A stretch of 51,941 nucleotides of DNA from Thermoplasmata archaeon (GTDB lineage: Archaea; Thermoplasmatota; Thermoplasmata; Thermoplasmatales; Thermoplasmataceae), in NCBI GenBank assembly GCA_021792655.1, contig JAJYUG010000003.1, positions 1-51,941 on the forward strand. Direction: 5' to 3'. The translations under genes and the position numbers were made by a program. The first letter of the stretch is position 1, and each line of letters opens with the position of its first letter. Shown in pieces: positions 37,439 to 47,915 of the stretch. The notes under the pieces were generated by a model. It was not told the origin of the DNA. It saw only the letters and a program-made list of their open reading frames with translations, and did not search any database.

Positions 37439-38309
37439 GATCTCGGCGATGATCATATTCGTTACGTCTTCCCTGTTCGCGATATATGTCTCTGAACAGC
37501 TTATAATACAGGATGCTGGAATCAAGGCGACCAGCACAACCGGCGGCATAGGCAATGTTCTGATTTTCATACCGCTAATAATAGTGTTTTCATTTGCAGT
37601 TATATTTCTTGCAAGAAAGAGAAAAGTGCGGTTCCTGAAGTGGATATTCATACTCATGGTAACGTATGTTGTCTTCTATGTATCCCTCATAATTTCAGTG
37701 CCCATTGCAGCCTACATCGCTGACACACTGTTTGAATTCAACGTGATTTCTCTTGCAATCGTCATAGTTCTTCCGCTCCTGTTTCTTTACCTGCTTGCGT
37801 TCAGGAATGAATGGTATGTTGTCGACGCCTCAGGCATCATGCTTGTTGCCGGAGTTTCATCCGTATGGGGAGTGATTGTTGGCATATGGGCGGCTGTGGC
37901 ACTCCTTATAATATTCGCAGTGTATGACTACATATCTGTCTATAAGACCAAGCATATGATAGCTCTAGCCGAGGCTGCGGTTGACGAAAACCTGCCGCTG
38001 CTCTTCGTCATACCTTCGAGGAGGGGTACAAAACTCAACGACATAACATTCGCAGGAAGGGAAGAGCATGGCGCGATGATGCTTGGATTTGGCGATATAG
38101 CAATGCCGAGCATACTTGTCGTATCAGCTTTCACATACAGCTATCCTGTCAACTGGTTCTACTTTGTGCTCTTCACGATGATTGGGGTGCTGGCTGCGAT
38201 GTTCCTGTTATTTTTCACCAATGTTGAGAAGCCTGCGCCTGGCTTGCCATATATAAACACCGGGGCAATACTTGGATTCCTGGCTGCTTTCATACTCTTT
38301 TCTCACTGA
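37392..38309 (+). CDS. presenilin-like intramembrane aspartyl protease (archaeal SPP/presenilin homolog)
   Basis: Polytopic; FAVYDYISVYKTKHM (YD) and MLGFGDIAMPS (GxGD) catalytic motifs; 5' end overlaps topA 3' end. Confidence 0.85.
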   Translation: MEKRKRVRKIRRIVPEISAMIIFVTSSLFAIYVSEQLIIQDAGIKATSTTGGIGNVLIFIPLIIVFSFAVIFLARKRKVRFLKWIFILMVTYVVFYVSLIISVPIAAYIADTLFEFNVISLAIVIVLPLLFLYLLAFRNEWYVVDASGIMLVAGVSSVWGVIVGIWAAVALLIIFAVYDYISVYKTKHMIALAEAAVDENLPLLFVIPSRRGTKLNDITFAGREEHGAMMLGFGDIAMPSILVVSAFTYSYPVNWFYFVLFTMIGVLAAMFLLFFTNVEKPAPGLPYINTGAILGFLAAFILFSH

Positions 38310-38351
38310 AAGTGATAGTTTAGAAAAAAGAATAATGTTTCAAGCTTCAGA

Positions 38352-39287
38352 TCAATCACTTGAAGTTGCCAGCTTTTTTATTTCGGAAATTTCAGTTCCG
38401 TTAAGCCTCCACCCTGATGCACCTATATTCTCAAGAGCCTGGGCAGCATTCTTTGCTCCAGGTATAACCTCTGCACCCATGCAAAGCAGATAATTCAGCG
38501 AAACCTGAGAAACGGTCTTGCCCCTGAGGTCTGCTATTTTGCGCAGATAGTCCAGAATAGGATTAATTTTAGCCAGTGTCTCCTTTGTAAACAGCCGGTC
38601 ACGACTTCTTATGTCATCCTTTGGCAGATTTTCAGCCGTGTATTTTCCGGACAAAAGACCCTTTGCAATTGGGCTCCACGCTACAAGTGTCATCCTCCTG
38701 CTTGCAAGAAACTGCATGAGCCCATTTTCCGGGTCACGGTCTATGATGTTATATTTTACCTGGTCAGATACTATTTCATGCCTTTTCATCAGTGAGATCA
38801 TATTCTCAAGCTCTTCCGCGTTGTAGTTGCACACTCCAATGTACCTTACCTTCCCCTGATCAACGAGTTCTTCCATTGCTGAAAGCGTTTCCTTGACGGG
38901 AACTGAAGCATCCGGCCAGTGAAGCTGGTAATGGTCAATATATTTGACTCCGAGACGCCTCATGCTCTCATTGGCAGATTTAATCACTCCATCGTGCGTA
39001 AAATGCGGAGGCTTGACCTTTGTGGCGATAATGATATCTTCTCTGGGTAATGACGATATGGCCCTGCCAACAACCTCCTCAGAATGCCCGTCTCCGTAGG
39101 TTTCAGCTGTATCTATGTAGTTCAGCCCTGCATCCACAGACCTGCGTATGGCTTCTATTATACTTTCATCGTCATAGTCAGTTCCCCAGCCCTTCCTTCC
39201 GGCCTGCCATGCCCCAAATCCGACCTCTGAAACCTTCATGTCGGATTTACCTATCACTCTATAGTTCATGAAATGACATGCGGTCAT
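38352..39287 (-). CDS. aldo/keto reductase
   Basis: VSEVGFGAWQ, NYIDTAETYGDGHSEEVVGRAI, YIDHYQLHWPD. Confidence 0.95.
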   Translation of the reverse strand: MTACHFMNYRVIGKSDMKVSEVGFGAWQAGRKGWGTDYDDESIIEAIRRSVDAGLNYIDTAETYGDGHSEEVVGRAISSLPREDIIIATKVKPPHFTHDGVIKSANESMRRLGVKYIDHYQLHWPDASVPVKETLSAMEELVDQGKVRYIGVCNYNAEELENMISLMKRHEIVSDQVKYNIIDRDPENGLMQFLASRRMTLVAWSPIAKGLLSGKYTAENLPKDDIRSRDRLFTKETLAKINPILDYLRKIADLRGKTVSQVSLNYLLCMGAEVIPGAKNAAQALENIGASGWRLNGTEISEIKKLATSSD

Positions 39288-39347
39288 GCGATAAAATACC
39301 CTGACAAAGAGCGATTATTTAATAGCAGGATTTTTTTCTCCATGTAG

Positions 39348-40559
39348 ATGTTCAGGCAATCAGGCGACATTATTCTCTCAAGCGGAGAGGTCTATGAGAA
39401 GCAGGTTGTAGAGGGAAACCTCTATCTCAAGGGGGGAAAAATATCACCATCTGTGATTTCCCTCACCGTGAAGGGCGATCTGCTGGTTGAAGCCAGGAGT
39501 CAGATTCCTGGAAATATAGCATGCCACAAAGCCACTTTGAAGGCAGATATGGAGGTAGCGGGAAACCTTGAGTCAATTGAAGGAATAACTGCATCCAGAA
39601 GCACACTTTCCGTTAAGGGGAACATAAAAGCGAGGACCCTGGACGCTGACAGAACAGTTGAGGCAGATGCAATATCCTGTGAGAAAGCCATAGCTGGAAA
39701 TGACATCATATTTGGCAAAAGGATGGAATGCAGGACCGTCTCTGTCGGAGGAATGATCAAGGGTAGCGATCTCAAGTGCGATGATATACAGGCAGATTCG
39801 GTCAAGCTGGATCACGTCGAATGCCGGAACCTGAGGATCGGAATCAGTGCACAAATTACAGGAGGAACATTTGACTCAGCAAGCGTGGATGGGGATCTGG
39901 AAAGCACCGGGCATATAGAGGGGTCACTTATCACGACCGGCAAGAATGCCGAATTCAACAGCGTGAAATGCGACACGATGAATATCGGAGGAAATATGCT
40001 TGCCAGGGGATTGGTTGAAGTTGACGAACTGAAAACGGGAAGGTCACTGGAGTGTTCAGACATGATCGCAAATGAGATAATAGTGGCCGATTCCATCAAA
40101 TCCTCCGGCAATATAACGGCTACCGGAGACATCAGGGCAGGTGAGCTTGTCAGTGTCGACGGCGACATAGAATGCAATACCCTTGAAGCGGGAGGCGAAA
40201 TTCATGCCAGAAGGGTACTGTGCAGGATGAATATAGAAGCTGGCAAGGTTCTGCAAACCATAAAAGGCGCGAAGGCAAATATGATCATGCTTGGAAGGAA
40301 CTGCTCGGTCACAGGACCGATATATGGTGACCAGGTGATCTTTTCGAGGGGTGCGACTGCAGAGGACGTTTATGCAATCATACTCCATATGAAGAACGAC
40401 ACTTCAGCAAAGAACGTCTATGCCGACGAAATTACAATGTGGAAAAATTCATCAATAAGAGGGAAGTGCCTGTACAGGCACTGGATAAGAAGCATGAATG
40501 GTCTGAAAATTGAAGATATTGGAAAGAAGGTTGAGAAACTACCGGAGTTTCCATTCTAG
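39348..40559 (+). CDS. repetitive beta-solenoid protein, bactofilin/polymer-forming-like
   Basis: Repeated G(D/N)(I/L)xxxx beta-strand units over about 350 aa (VKGDLLVEA, VKGNIKARTL, VDGDLESTG, SSGNITATGDIRAG, VDGDIECNTL). Confidence 0.55.
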   Translation: MFRQSGDIILSSGEVYEKQVVEGNLYLKGGKISPSVISLTVKGDLLVEARSQIPGNIACHKATLKADMEVAGNLESIEGITASRSTLSVKGNIKARTLDADRTVEADAISCEKAIAGNDIIFGKRMECRTVSVGGMIKGSDLKCDDIQADSVKLDHVECRNLRIGISAQITGGTFDSASVDGDLESTGHIEGSLITTGKNAEFNSVKCDTMNIGGNMLARGLVEVDELKTGRSLECSDMIANEIIVADSIKSSGNITATGDIRAGELVSVDGDIECNTLEAGGEIHARRVLCRMNIEAGKVLQTIKGAKANMIMLGRNCSVTGPIYGDQVIFSRGATAEDVYAIILHMKNDTSAKNVYADEITMWKNSSIRGKCLYRHWIRSMNGLKIEDIGKKVEKLPEFPF

Positions 40560-40561
40560 AA

Positions 40562-42055
40562 TCAGTGCAGGAACACTCTTTTTCCAGTAAAATACATTGG
40601 AATACCCTTCTGTTCTGCCATGGCCACAACTTCACTGTCCCTTATGGATCCGCCGGGCTGGATTATGGCTGCTATTCCGTTTTCACCGGCGAGTTCAACA
40701 CTGTCGGAGAATGGGAAGAAGGCATCGGAAGCAAGCACTGAGCTCTCGCATTTCTTTCCACCCTTGGCTATGGCAATCCTCAGCGCTTCCACCCTGGACG
40801 TCTGGCCGGCGCCAATGGCAACTGCGGCACCGTTCCTGGCCAGGACTATCGCATTGCTTCTGCAGTGTGTTACCACCTTCCAGGCGAAATCCAGATCCTC
40901 CATCTGTTCCGGAGAGGCATGTTTCGTCGTCTTCAATTCCAGTTTCCCGAAATGCGAAGTAAGCTCATCCTGGAGAAGATAACCACCGGATATTGACCGG
41001 ACCCTCATGCCTCTCCCCTGTTCTGGCTTGGTTTCCAGTATTCTCAGGTTTTTCTTTTTCTTCATTATATCGAGCGCCCTCTCTCCGTATGAAGGTGCAA
41101 CCATCACTTCCACAAACAGTTGTGAAAGGACAGAAGCAGTTTCTTCATCAACCTCCCTGTTGAATGCTATAACAGATCCGTATGCAGATTCCCTATCTGT
41201 TTCCAGGGCTTTCGTATATGCTTCCAGAAGATCTTTGCCGACTGCAGCACCGCATGGGGTATTATGCTTCACTATTACGCAGGCCGGCTTCTCGAATTCC
41301 ATGACGGCAGCAAAGGCTGAATCCGAATCCATGAGGTTATTGTAGGATAGTTCTTTTCCTCCCAATTTTCTGCAGTTGGCGATGCCAAATGCAGATCCAT
41401 CTGAATACAGATACCCCCTCTGATCTGGATTTTCTCCGTATCTTAGCTTCTCGCCATTGATCCCGCTGATAAGCAGGCTCTGAGAAATTCCTCCGTCAAT
41501 AACCCTGAACAGGGAGTTGTAGATCAGGATGTCATAATCCGACACCCTCTGGAAAGATCTCAGGGCAAGTTCTTCCCGGATCTTTTCCGGCACCTCGTTA
41601 TCGTTCCTCAGTGAATCTGCAACCACCCCATAATCTGATGGATCCGAGAGAACTATTACGTTCCGGTAGTTTTTTGCCGCTGCCCTGACGAGGGAGACAC
41701 CGCCAATGTCAATGTTTTCCACCATTGCCTCTATGCTATTTCCGCTGGAGACATGCCTGAAGGGATAGAAGTTACAGACAACCATGTCGAAGTCCGGGTA
41801 ATCTCTGTCCTCCATTGACCGAGCTTTGCCATCGGCAAGTATGCCTGCAAAGATTTTTGGATGAAGAGTTTTCACCCTCCCTCCCAGAAGTTCGTCAAAC
41901 CCAGTCAGCTCTGATGTGCTTCGTGCATTGATATCGTTCTTCCTCAGATGGTCCCCCGTGCTGCCTGTGGCATATATTTCGCTTATGGAATTTCCGCATT
42001 CCCTTATGAACTCGACCAGCCCTGATTTATCACTGACGCTGACAAGTGCTCTCAT
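40562..42055 (-). CDS. purH: bifunctional AICAR transformylase / IMP cyclohydrolase
   Basis: ALVSVSDKSGLVEF, GRVKTLHPKIFAGIL, LRYGENPDQRGYLY, VIVKHNTPCGAAVG. Confidence 0.96.
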   Translation of the reverse strand: MRALVSVSDKSGLVEFIRECGNSISEIYATGSTGDHLRKNDINARSTSELTGFDELLGGRVKTLHPKIFAGILADGKARSMEDRDYPDFDMVVCNFYPFRHVSSGNSIEAMVENIDIGGVSLVRAAAKNYRNVIVLSDPSDYGVVADSLRNDNEVPEKIREELALRSFQRVSDYDILIYNSLFRVIDGGISQSLLISGINGEKLRYGENPDQRGYLYSDGSAFGIANCRKLGGKELSYNNLMDSDSAFAAVMEFEKPACVIVKHNTPCGAAVGKDLLEAYTKALETDRESAYGSVIAFNREVDEETASVLSQLFVEVMVAPSYGERALDIMKKKKNLRILETKPEQGRGMRVRSISGGYLLQDELTSHFGKLELKTTKHASPEQMEDLDFAWKVVTHCRSNAIVLARNGAAVAIGAGQTSRVEALRIAIAKGGKKCESSVLASDAFFPFSDSVELAGENGIAAIIQPGGSIRDSEVVAMAEQKGIPMYFTGKRVFLH

Positions 42056-42185
42056 CCTGTATACCTAAGGGAAAAAGCGATAAAACGTTTTGGCTGCAAT
42101 CAAATGAAATATTACGTTTAGTAATAATAATAGAATCAGGGTAATTTATCCCTGCCGCTGACAAAATGTTTAATATAATTTATAT

Positions 42186-43439
42186 ATGGCATCAGCAGAG
42201 GATAAATCAATGGAAACAACTGTAGTCAAGCAAAAACAGGGAACTGACAGGAACATTTCAATTGAGGAACTGAACCAGACACCGGTTTACCAGAGGGAAG
42301 TGGAACTTGTTGAAAGGAAGGGCGTTGGCCATCCTGACAGCGTTTGCGATGGAATAGCAGAAGCTGTGAGCAGAGGACTGAGCAGGTATTACCTGAAGGA
42401 ATATGGCAGGATACTCCACCACAATACAGATCAGGTTGAGGTAGTCGGCGGGCAGTCAGCACCGAAATTCGGTGGAGGCAGGGTTCTTGAACCAGTTTAT
42501 ATCCTGCTGAGCGGAAGGGCGACAACAACGATTGATGGAGAGAGAATTCCTTACAAGTCCATATCGGTCAAAGCGACCAAAGAATTCCTTGCAACCAATT
42601 TCAAGCATCTGGACCTTGATGCTGACGTGATGATAGATTCGAGGATAGGGCATGGCTCTATAGATCTGAGGGGACTGTACGACACAAGGAAACACAAAGC
42701 CAATGACACTTCTTTCGGTGTAGGCTTTGCACCATTCACTGACACGGAGAACCTTGTCCTGAAGACAGAAAGATACCTGAATGGAGAAATCAAGAAGAAA
42801 CTCCCGGCCATAGGTTATGATATAAAGGTCATGGGATTCAGGCAGAAAGATACGATCAATCTCACTATCGCTGCTGCATACGTGGATAAATTCGTCAAGG
42901 ACAAGGAAGAGTATTTCTCCATAAAGGAAGAACTGACAAGCCTTGTGACCGATTTTGTCAGGAAGCAGACCGAACTGAACGTCAAGATATTCATAAACAC
43001 GGGCGATCTGAAGGATGACAACGTTTACTACCTCACAGTTACGGGACTTTCAATGGAAAACGGGGATGATGGTTCCGTCGGAAGGGGAAACAGGGTAAAC
43101 GGAATAATCACCCCTTACAGACCAATGAGCATGGAAGCGGCCGCCGGAAAGAACCCGGTTACCCATGTGGGGAAGCTGTATAACGTGCTTTCGAACCTCA
43201 TAGCTGCCGACGTTATCAAGGAAAGCGGCGGAGATGTTGAGGAGGCCATGGTCAGGATAGTTTCGCAGATAGGAAGACCAATAGACGAACCTCACGTCGC
43301 CAGCATACAGCTGATTTACGCACCCGGTGCTGACAGGTCGAAGCACAGGACTAATATTAGAAGGATCGCAGATCAGAGGCTGGAAAACATATCTGACCTC
43401 ACAAACAAGTTTGTAAACGGGGAAATTTCAGTCTTCTAA
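42186..43439 (+). CDS. mat: archaeal S-adenosylmethionine synthetase
   Basis: VELVERKGVGHPDSVCDGIAEAVSR, HNTDQVEVVGGQSAPKFGGG, GDDGSVGRGNRVNGIITPYRPMSMEAAAGKNPVTHVGK. Confidence 0.97.
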   Translation: MASAEDKSMETTVVKQKQGTDRNISIEELNQTPVYQREVELVERKGVGHPDSVCDGIAEAVSRGLSRYYLKEYGRILHHNTDQVEVVGGQSAPKFGGGRVLEPVYILLSGRATTTIDGERIPYKSISVKATKEFLATNFKHLDLDADVMIDSRIGHGSIDLRGLYDTRKHKANDTSFGVGFAPFTDTENLVLKTERYLNGEIKKKLPAIGYDIKVMGFRQKDTINLTIAAAYVDKFVKDKEEYFSIKEELTSLVTDFVRKQTELNVKIFINTGDLKDDNVYYLTVTGLSMENGDDGSVGRGNRVNGIITPYRPMSMEAAAGKNPVTHVGKLYNVLSNLIAADVIKESGGDVEEAMVRIVSQIGRPIDEPHVASIQLIYAPGADRSKHRTNIRRIADQRLENISDLTNKFVNGEISVF

Positions 43440-43451
43440 TCCCCATCTTTT

Positions 43452-43913
43452 TTATAGGAGTTTCCACATCAGATATGCGTCAGAAGCGTCGCTGTAATAT
43501 GCCCTTATTATAGAGATAATCGAGAAACCGAATGCCTTGTAGAAACCTATTGCCTGGTCATTGTCCGTCCTGACCTCGAGTCTCACTGAGAGAAGGTTTT
43601 CACGGTTGCACACTTCCACAAAGTTATTCATCAGGGCCATACCTATCCCCTTTCTCCTGAAGCTGGCGTCCACCGCCAGAAGAAGAATCCTCGCCTCGGT
43701 TCTGGAGAATTTTGATCCTACGATGAATCCCACTATGCGATCATTTACGGTATATACAATGAAGGAGTTTGGCCATGCTTCATAAAGATCCAGAAGCAGC
43801 GTATCGGTATAATATTCAGTCAGGGAACTGTTTCCTATTTCCACTACCTTCCTGATATCTTCAGGCCTGAATTTTCTCGTCCCTGCAACCAGTGCATCTC
43901 TCACTGCAGGCAT
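43452..43913 (-). CDS. rimI: GNAT N-acetyltransferase (RimI-like)
   Basis: ILLLAVDASFRRKGIGMALMNNFVEVC and RLEVRTDNDQAIGFYKAFGF. Confidence 0.9.
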   Translation of the reverse strand: MPAVRDALVAGTRKFRPEDIRKVVEIGNSSLTEYYTDTLLLDLYEAWPNSFIVYTVNDRIVGFIVGSKFSRTEARILLLAVDASFRRKGIGMALMNNFVEVCNRENLLSVRLEVRTDNDQAIGFYKAFGFSIISIIRAYYSDASDAYLMWKLL

Positions 43914-44067
43914 ATTTTATTTACTCCTGGAAAATGGCATTCCGCACATGATGGGACATCTTCTCAACCTGCATTTATTTGCGCAATCCATTCCAGGTCT
44001 TGCCATTTCCAAGTCATGTGTTAGGGATATATATGCTTTGGAATTGATTGACATGAACACTTTCCCC

Positions 44068-45720
44068 TTATCCAATCTTTGATTGCTCCAATTTTATTTT
44101 TCTTATCTCCCTGTTGTAAGCGTCTGCAATATCTGCCAGTCCTATCGTACCTCTTACGATCTGCGGGTTTGCATCGTCAACGACAACCACCTTTCCAGTA
44201 GTTGTTGTAGTAAGGAGATCAAGGGCAGTATGCATGGTTGCGGTGGCCTTCACGTATTTGACATCCGTATCCATGATGTCCCTGACCCTGGTACTGTCTA
44301 TGTCCATTGACGGCTTAACAGCCTCAACCGACAGGAAGCCTTTAAGCATACCATTCTCCTGGACCACTACACCTTTCGTTCTGCTCTCTCTCATTGTCTG
44401 TAGAGCCTCCCGCAGGGGAGCATCCGGAGAAACCCAGTAATAATCCTTCTTCATTGATTCGTAAGCAGTTATGTCATCCAGTATCGGTCTTTCATACTCC
44501 AGCCTGTGTGCAGGGGAACTTTGCCTGTTGGGCAACTGCTTGCTGTAGATTGAGTACTTCTGGCCAGATATATAGTACGAGATCACCGTAGCTATCATAA
44601 GAGGCAGGAAGAGGGTATAACCGCCGGTCATCTCTGTCCCCATTATGATGACAGAAATCGGCGCCTTAGAGATACCGCCAAAAAACGAGATCATTCCTAT
44701 GATAGTCACCTCGATTACGTTCAAGTACGGGAAGAATGGCACAAAAAGCACCCCCATCAATGCCCCTACAAGGGCGCCAGTTACCATGCCCGGGGCGAAC
44801 ACTCCTCCTGAACCGCCAGATCCTATTGTGAACGATGTTGCTATTATCTTTGCTATTATGAGCGCCAGCAGGAGCCAGACGGGAAAGAGAGAGAGCCGGT
44901 CATAAAATATGAGCTGCACCCACCCATATCCAAGGCCGAGGATTTCCGGGAAGAAGATTCCTATAAGACCCACGATTAGCCCTCCAATAGCGGGTTTCAC
45001 GAATTTCGGAAGCTTCCTGATCCTGCGGAACATACCCTGTATCCCATAGAATGAGATTACGTAAAACACACCAAACAGGCCAGCCACAACACCTACCAGA
45101 GAATACAGGAGAAGGGACTCCGGATGAGCGAAACCGAGCACACCTGCACCAGGTATATCAAATAGTGGCCTGTAACCGAAGTTATATCCAAAAATAATGT
45201 ACCCAGTGACTGAAGCTATTATCGAAGGTATCAGGGCATCCACCTCAAAATCCCTCCTGTAAAGAATTTCTGTGCTCAGCAAGGCGCCGCCAAGGGGCGC
45301 CAGGAATATGCTTCCAATCCCTGCCCCTATTCCGGCTGCCATGGCTATCCTCCGATCGTGATCGTCCATCCTGAATGCATCAGCAATAAATGACCCAAAA
45401 CCTGCAGCGATCTGGGCTGTGGGGCCCTCCCTCCCGGCACTTCCTCCAGATCCTATGGTTATAGCCGACGCAACCGTCTTGACCAGAGGAACGCGTCTCC
45501 TGATTTTCCCGTTCTTATTGTGAAATGCGTCAATTGCAGCATCTGTGCCGTGGCCCTCGGCCTCAGGAGCGAAACGGAAGACAATTATCCCTGAAATCAG
45601 CCCGCCCAACGTGGTTGAGACTGGAATGAGAATTCTGTCAAAAGTCCCGATAACATATGTGGGCGATCCGCCTGATGCAGCTGTCACAGGAGGCGTAAAA
45701 CCCGTTATGCCTGTCAGCAT
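44068..45720 (-). CDS. ClC-type chloride channel/antiporter with C-terminal CBS domains; N-terminus likely extends upstream
   Basis: GSGGSAGREGPTAQIAAGFGS, GIGSIFLAPLGGALLSTEILYRRD, GSGGSGGVFAPGMVTGA; CBS pair at C-terminus. Confidence 0.93.
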   Translation of the reverse strand: MLTGITGFTPPVTAASGGSPTYVIGTFDRILIPVSTTLGGLISGIIVFRFAPEAEGHGTDAAIDAFHNKNGKIRRRVPLVKTVASAITIGSGGSAGREGPTAQIAAGFGSFIADAFRMDDHDRRIAMAAGIGAGIGSIFLAPLGGALLSTEILYRRDFEVDALIPSIIASVTGYIIFGYNFGYRPLFDIPGAGVLGFAHPESLLLYSLVGVVAGLFGVFYVISFYGIQGMFRRIRKLPKFVKPAIGGLIVGLIGIFFPEILGLGYGWVQLIFYDRLSLFPVWLLLALIIAKIIATSFTIGSGGSGGVFAPGMVTGALVGALMGVLFVPFFPYLNVIEVTIIGMISFFGGISKAPISVIIMGTEMTGGYTLFLPLMIATVISYYISGQKYSIYSKQLPNRQSSPAHRLEYERPILDDITAYESMKKDYYWVSPDAPLREALQTMRESRTKGVVVQENGMLKGFLSVEAVKPSMDIDSTRVRDIMDTDVKYVKATATMHTALDLLTTTTTGKVVVVDDANPQIVRGTIGLADIADAYNREIRKIKLEQSKIG

Positions 45721-45943
45721 AAGTACAGTGACCAGCTTTATTCCGTAATAGAGCGCATATGACCCAAGGCCAGCAGCTATTCCTATGAGGATCCCAACAA
45801 TAACCCATTTCCTTATCTGTCCTTTCGCTATGAAATCATCAAGCTTTCTGGCAAAATCGCTAATGTTGTTTTCCGTGGCGTTACACTATAAGTGCATGCT
45901 ATATAATTTTTAAAGCCCTCATTTGCAGGATTGCGAAATCATT

Positions 45944-47803
45944 TTACTTATTTTTCATAAAGAAGTCCGATACTGCCTTATCAGGATCGGTGGACAGCTC
46001 AAGACCCTGAACGTATTTCATGAACGATGCTGCTCTCCTGTCAAGTATTACTGCCATACCCCTGTCTTTCTCGTTTCTAATGAGCCTCCCGATCGCCTGC
46101 TTCATTCTTATGGCCGTTGGAAAGATTACAGAATATAGCCAGCCGTTCCCGTACTTCCTCTCATAATATTCCATGATCGCCTTCTGCTTTGCATCCGGCC
46201 TCGGGTACGGAATGCCTGCAATTATGACCATCTCCAGCTCTACGCCCGGAAAATTCATGCCCTCTGATATTCTGCCTCCGGACACCGCGAAAATGGCGGA
46301 CTTCCCCTTTCGGAACTTCCTCACCATTTCCATGAGAGAACCCTGATCTATGTCCCTGCGCTCTGAAAAGTACCGGAAGCTGAATCCTTGAATTGAGACC
46401 TTGTCCATGGTGCTGTATGATGGAAAAAATACTATTGTGTTCCTTCCCGCGGTGGTGATGAGCTTCTCTATCATGTCATGCATCCTGGCAGCTTCTTGAT
46501 CATCGAATTCATCGTATTTTGTTGTAATGCTGCCATCATATACTATTTTCCTGTTCTCCACTGGAAAAATATAAGGGACAATCATGTGATTCGTGTCCGT
46601 AAACCCGGTCACATTCTTGTATACCTCAAACGGGTCCAGTGTACCAGACATATGTATTGTCCACGATTCCCTCAATGGATCAAGTATTTTGGATGGGTCC
46701 ATGCAGACTGCCTCAATTGTTCCTAGACGATCACGTGAGACAATAGCTGCGTATATTTCATCTTCAAGGGTTTCCCATGCCCGAAGCCGATCCGCAATGG
46801 AAAGTATCAATGTTCTTGGTACCCTCCCTTCCTTTTCCCGTTTCTCTGCGATGTAGTCCCCGAATATGCTCATATAGTCGATAAGGCTGCTGTATTTCTC
46901 GGAGTTCATGGAATTCTCAATCATCATGTATTCACGAAATTCATCGAACCTTATGCGGGCTTCTCCACTCTCCCCTATCTTGTCCCTGACAAGATCGGTA
47001 ATCGCATTCCTGATCATCTCTATGAAATCAGATGTCCTTACCCGCTGCATTAGCTCAAAATCCCCGAATTCAGTGCTCTCCCTTTCTGCAAGGTTCAGCT
47101 GGTTCACACTTATGGAGAATGAAGAGAATTCCCTCGCTATGTCCGGAAGATTATGCGCCTCGTCCAGGATAACTATAAGCTTGTCCCGCGCAACGCCCCA
47201 GTTATAGATTAGCCTTCCTGAAGTGACAGGGTTGAGAAAGATTGCGTATGGAGCTATTACAAGATTTGCATCCTTCATTGAGAACTTGAGGCTCTCGTAT
47301 GCACAGAAGCCATTTTCCTTTGCGTATACGAAGAATTCCTCTGCAGTTGGATTATTGCTGAATAGATAATTCTGGACATCCTTTGACCTGACCTTGTCGT
47401 TGAAGTATCTGCAGGAACTTGGGTCTCCAGACATTACTTTCCTCTTTCTCAGGGAACAGAACCTTGACAGGGATTCAGCGGTGAAATCAGCAGAATCCTC
47501 GACTTCCCTGTAGAGAGCACAGAGGTTTGTCCGGCCCTGCAGGGGTATCGCCTTTACTCCGAAATCTTTACCGATCTTCCGTATCTCGCTTATGATCTGT
47601 TCCTGCTGTGAGTTTGTTCTTGTGAGGTAGAGTATCTTCCTTGTGCCATTATCCGATAGATCAAGGGCCGAGAGCAGTCCCATCAGTGTCTTGCCGGATC
47701 CTGTGGGCGACTCTACCGCAGCCGATCCATGCTTCCTGACGTTTACGGTTATGAAGTCGATGACGGCCTTCTGGTAGCTCCTTAGTTCTACGGCGCTTCG
47801 CAC
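45944..47803 (-). CDS. XPD/Rad3-like superfamily 2 DNA helicase
   Basis: AAVESPTGSGKTLMGLLSAL, VILDEAHNLPDIAREF, GGRISEGMNFPG, AIGRLIRNEKDRG. Confidence 0.93.
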   Translation of the reverse strand: MRSAVELRSYQKAVIDFITVNVRKHGSAAVESPTGSGKTLMGLLSALDLSDNGTRKILYLTRTNSQQEQIISEIRKIGKDFGVKAIPLQGRTNLCALYREVEDSADFTAESLSRFCSLRKRKVMSGDPSSCRYFNDKVRSKDVQNYLFSNNPTAEEFFVYAKENGFCAYESLKFSMKDANLVIAPYAIFLNPVTSGRLIYNWGVARDKLIVILDEAHNLPDIAREFSSFSISVNQLNLAERESTEFGDFELMQRVRTSDFIEMIRNAITDLVRDKIGESGEARIRFDEFREYMMIENSMNSEKYSSLIDYMSIFGDYIAEKREKEGRVPRTLILSIADRLRAWETLEDEIYAAIVSRDRLGTIEAVCMDPSKILDPLRESWTIHMSGTLDPFEVYKNVTGFTDTNHMIVPYIFPVENRKIVYDGSITTKYDEFDDQEAARMHDMIEKLITTAGRNTIVFFPSYSTMDKVSIQGFSFRYFSERRDIDQGSLMEMVRKFRKGKSAIFAVSGGRISEGMNFPGVELEMVIIAGIPYPRPDAKQKAIMEYYERKYGNGWLYSVIFPTAIRMKQAIGRLIRNEKDRGMAVILDRRAASFMKYVQGLELSTDPDKAVSDFFMKNK

Positions 47804-47915
47804 AAAATCACTTCTTCTTTATTATTCTTCCTCGTAATAACATTGCCCTTTCTGATCCCACTATAATTATGGGCAACATTTAATTATTCTTCTCGACATT
47901 AATACCCGTGGAATA

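Noticed and set aside
42138-42155. CAGGGTAATTTATCCCTG near-palindrome between purH and SAM synthetase considered as riboswitch/operator
   Set aside because: Isolated imperfect repeat; no riboswitch structure recognisable and archaeal SAM riboswitch not supported.
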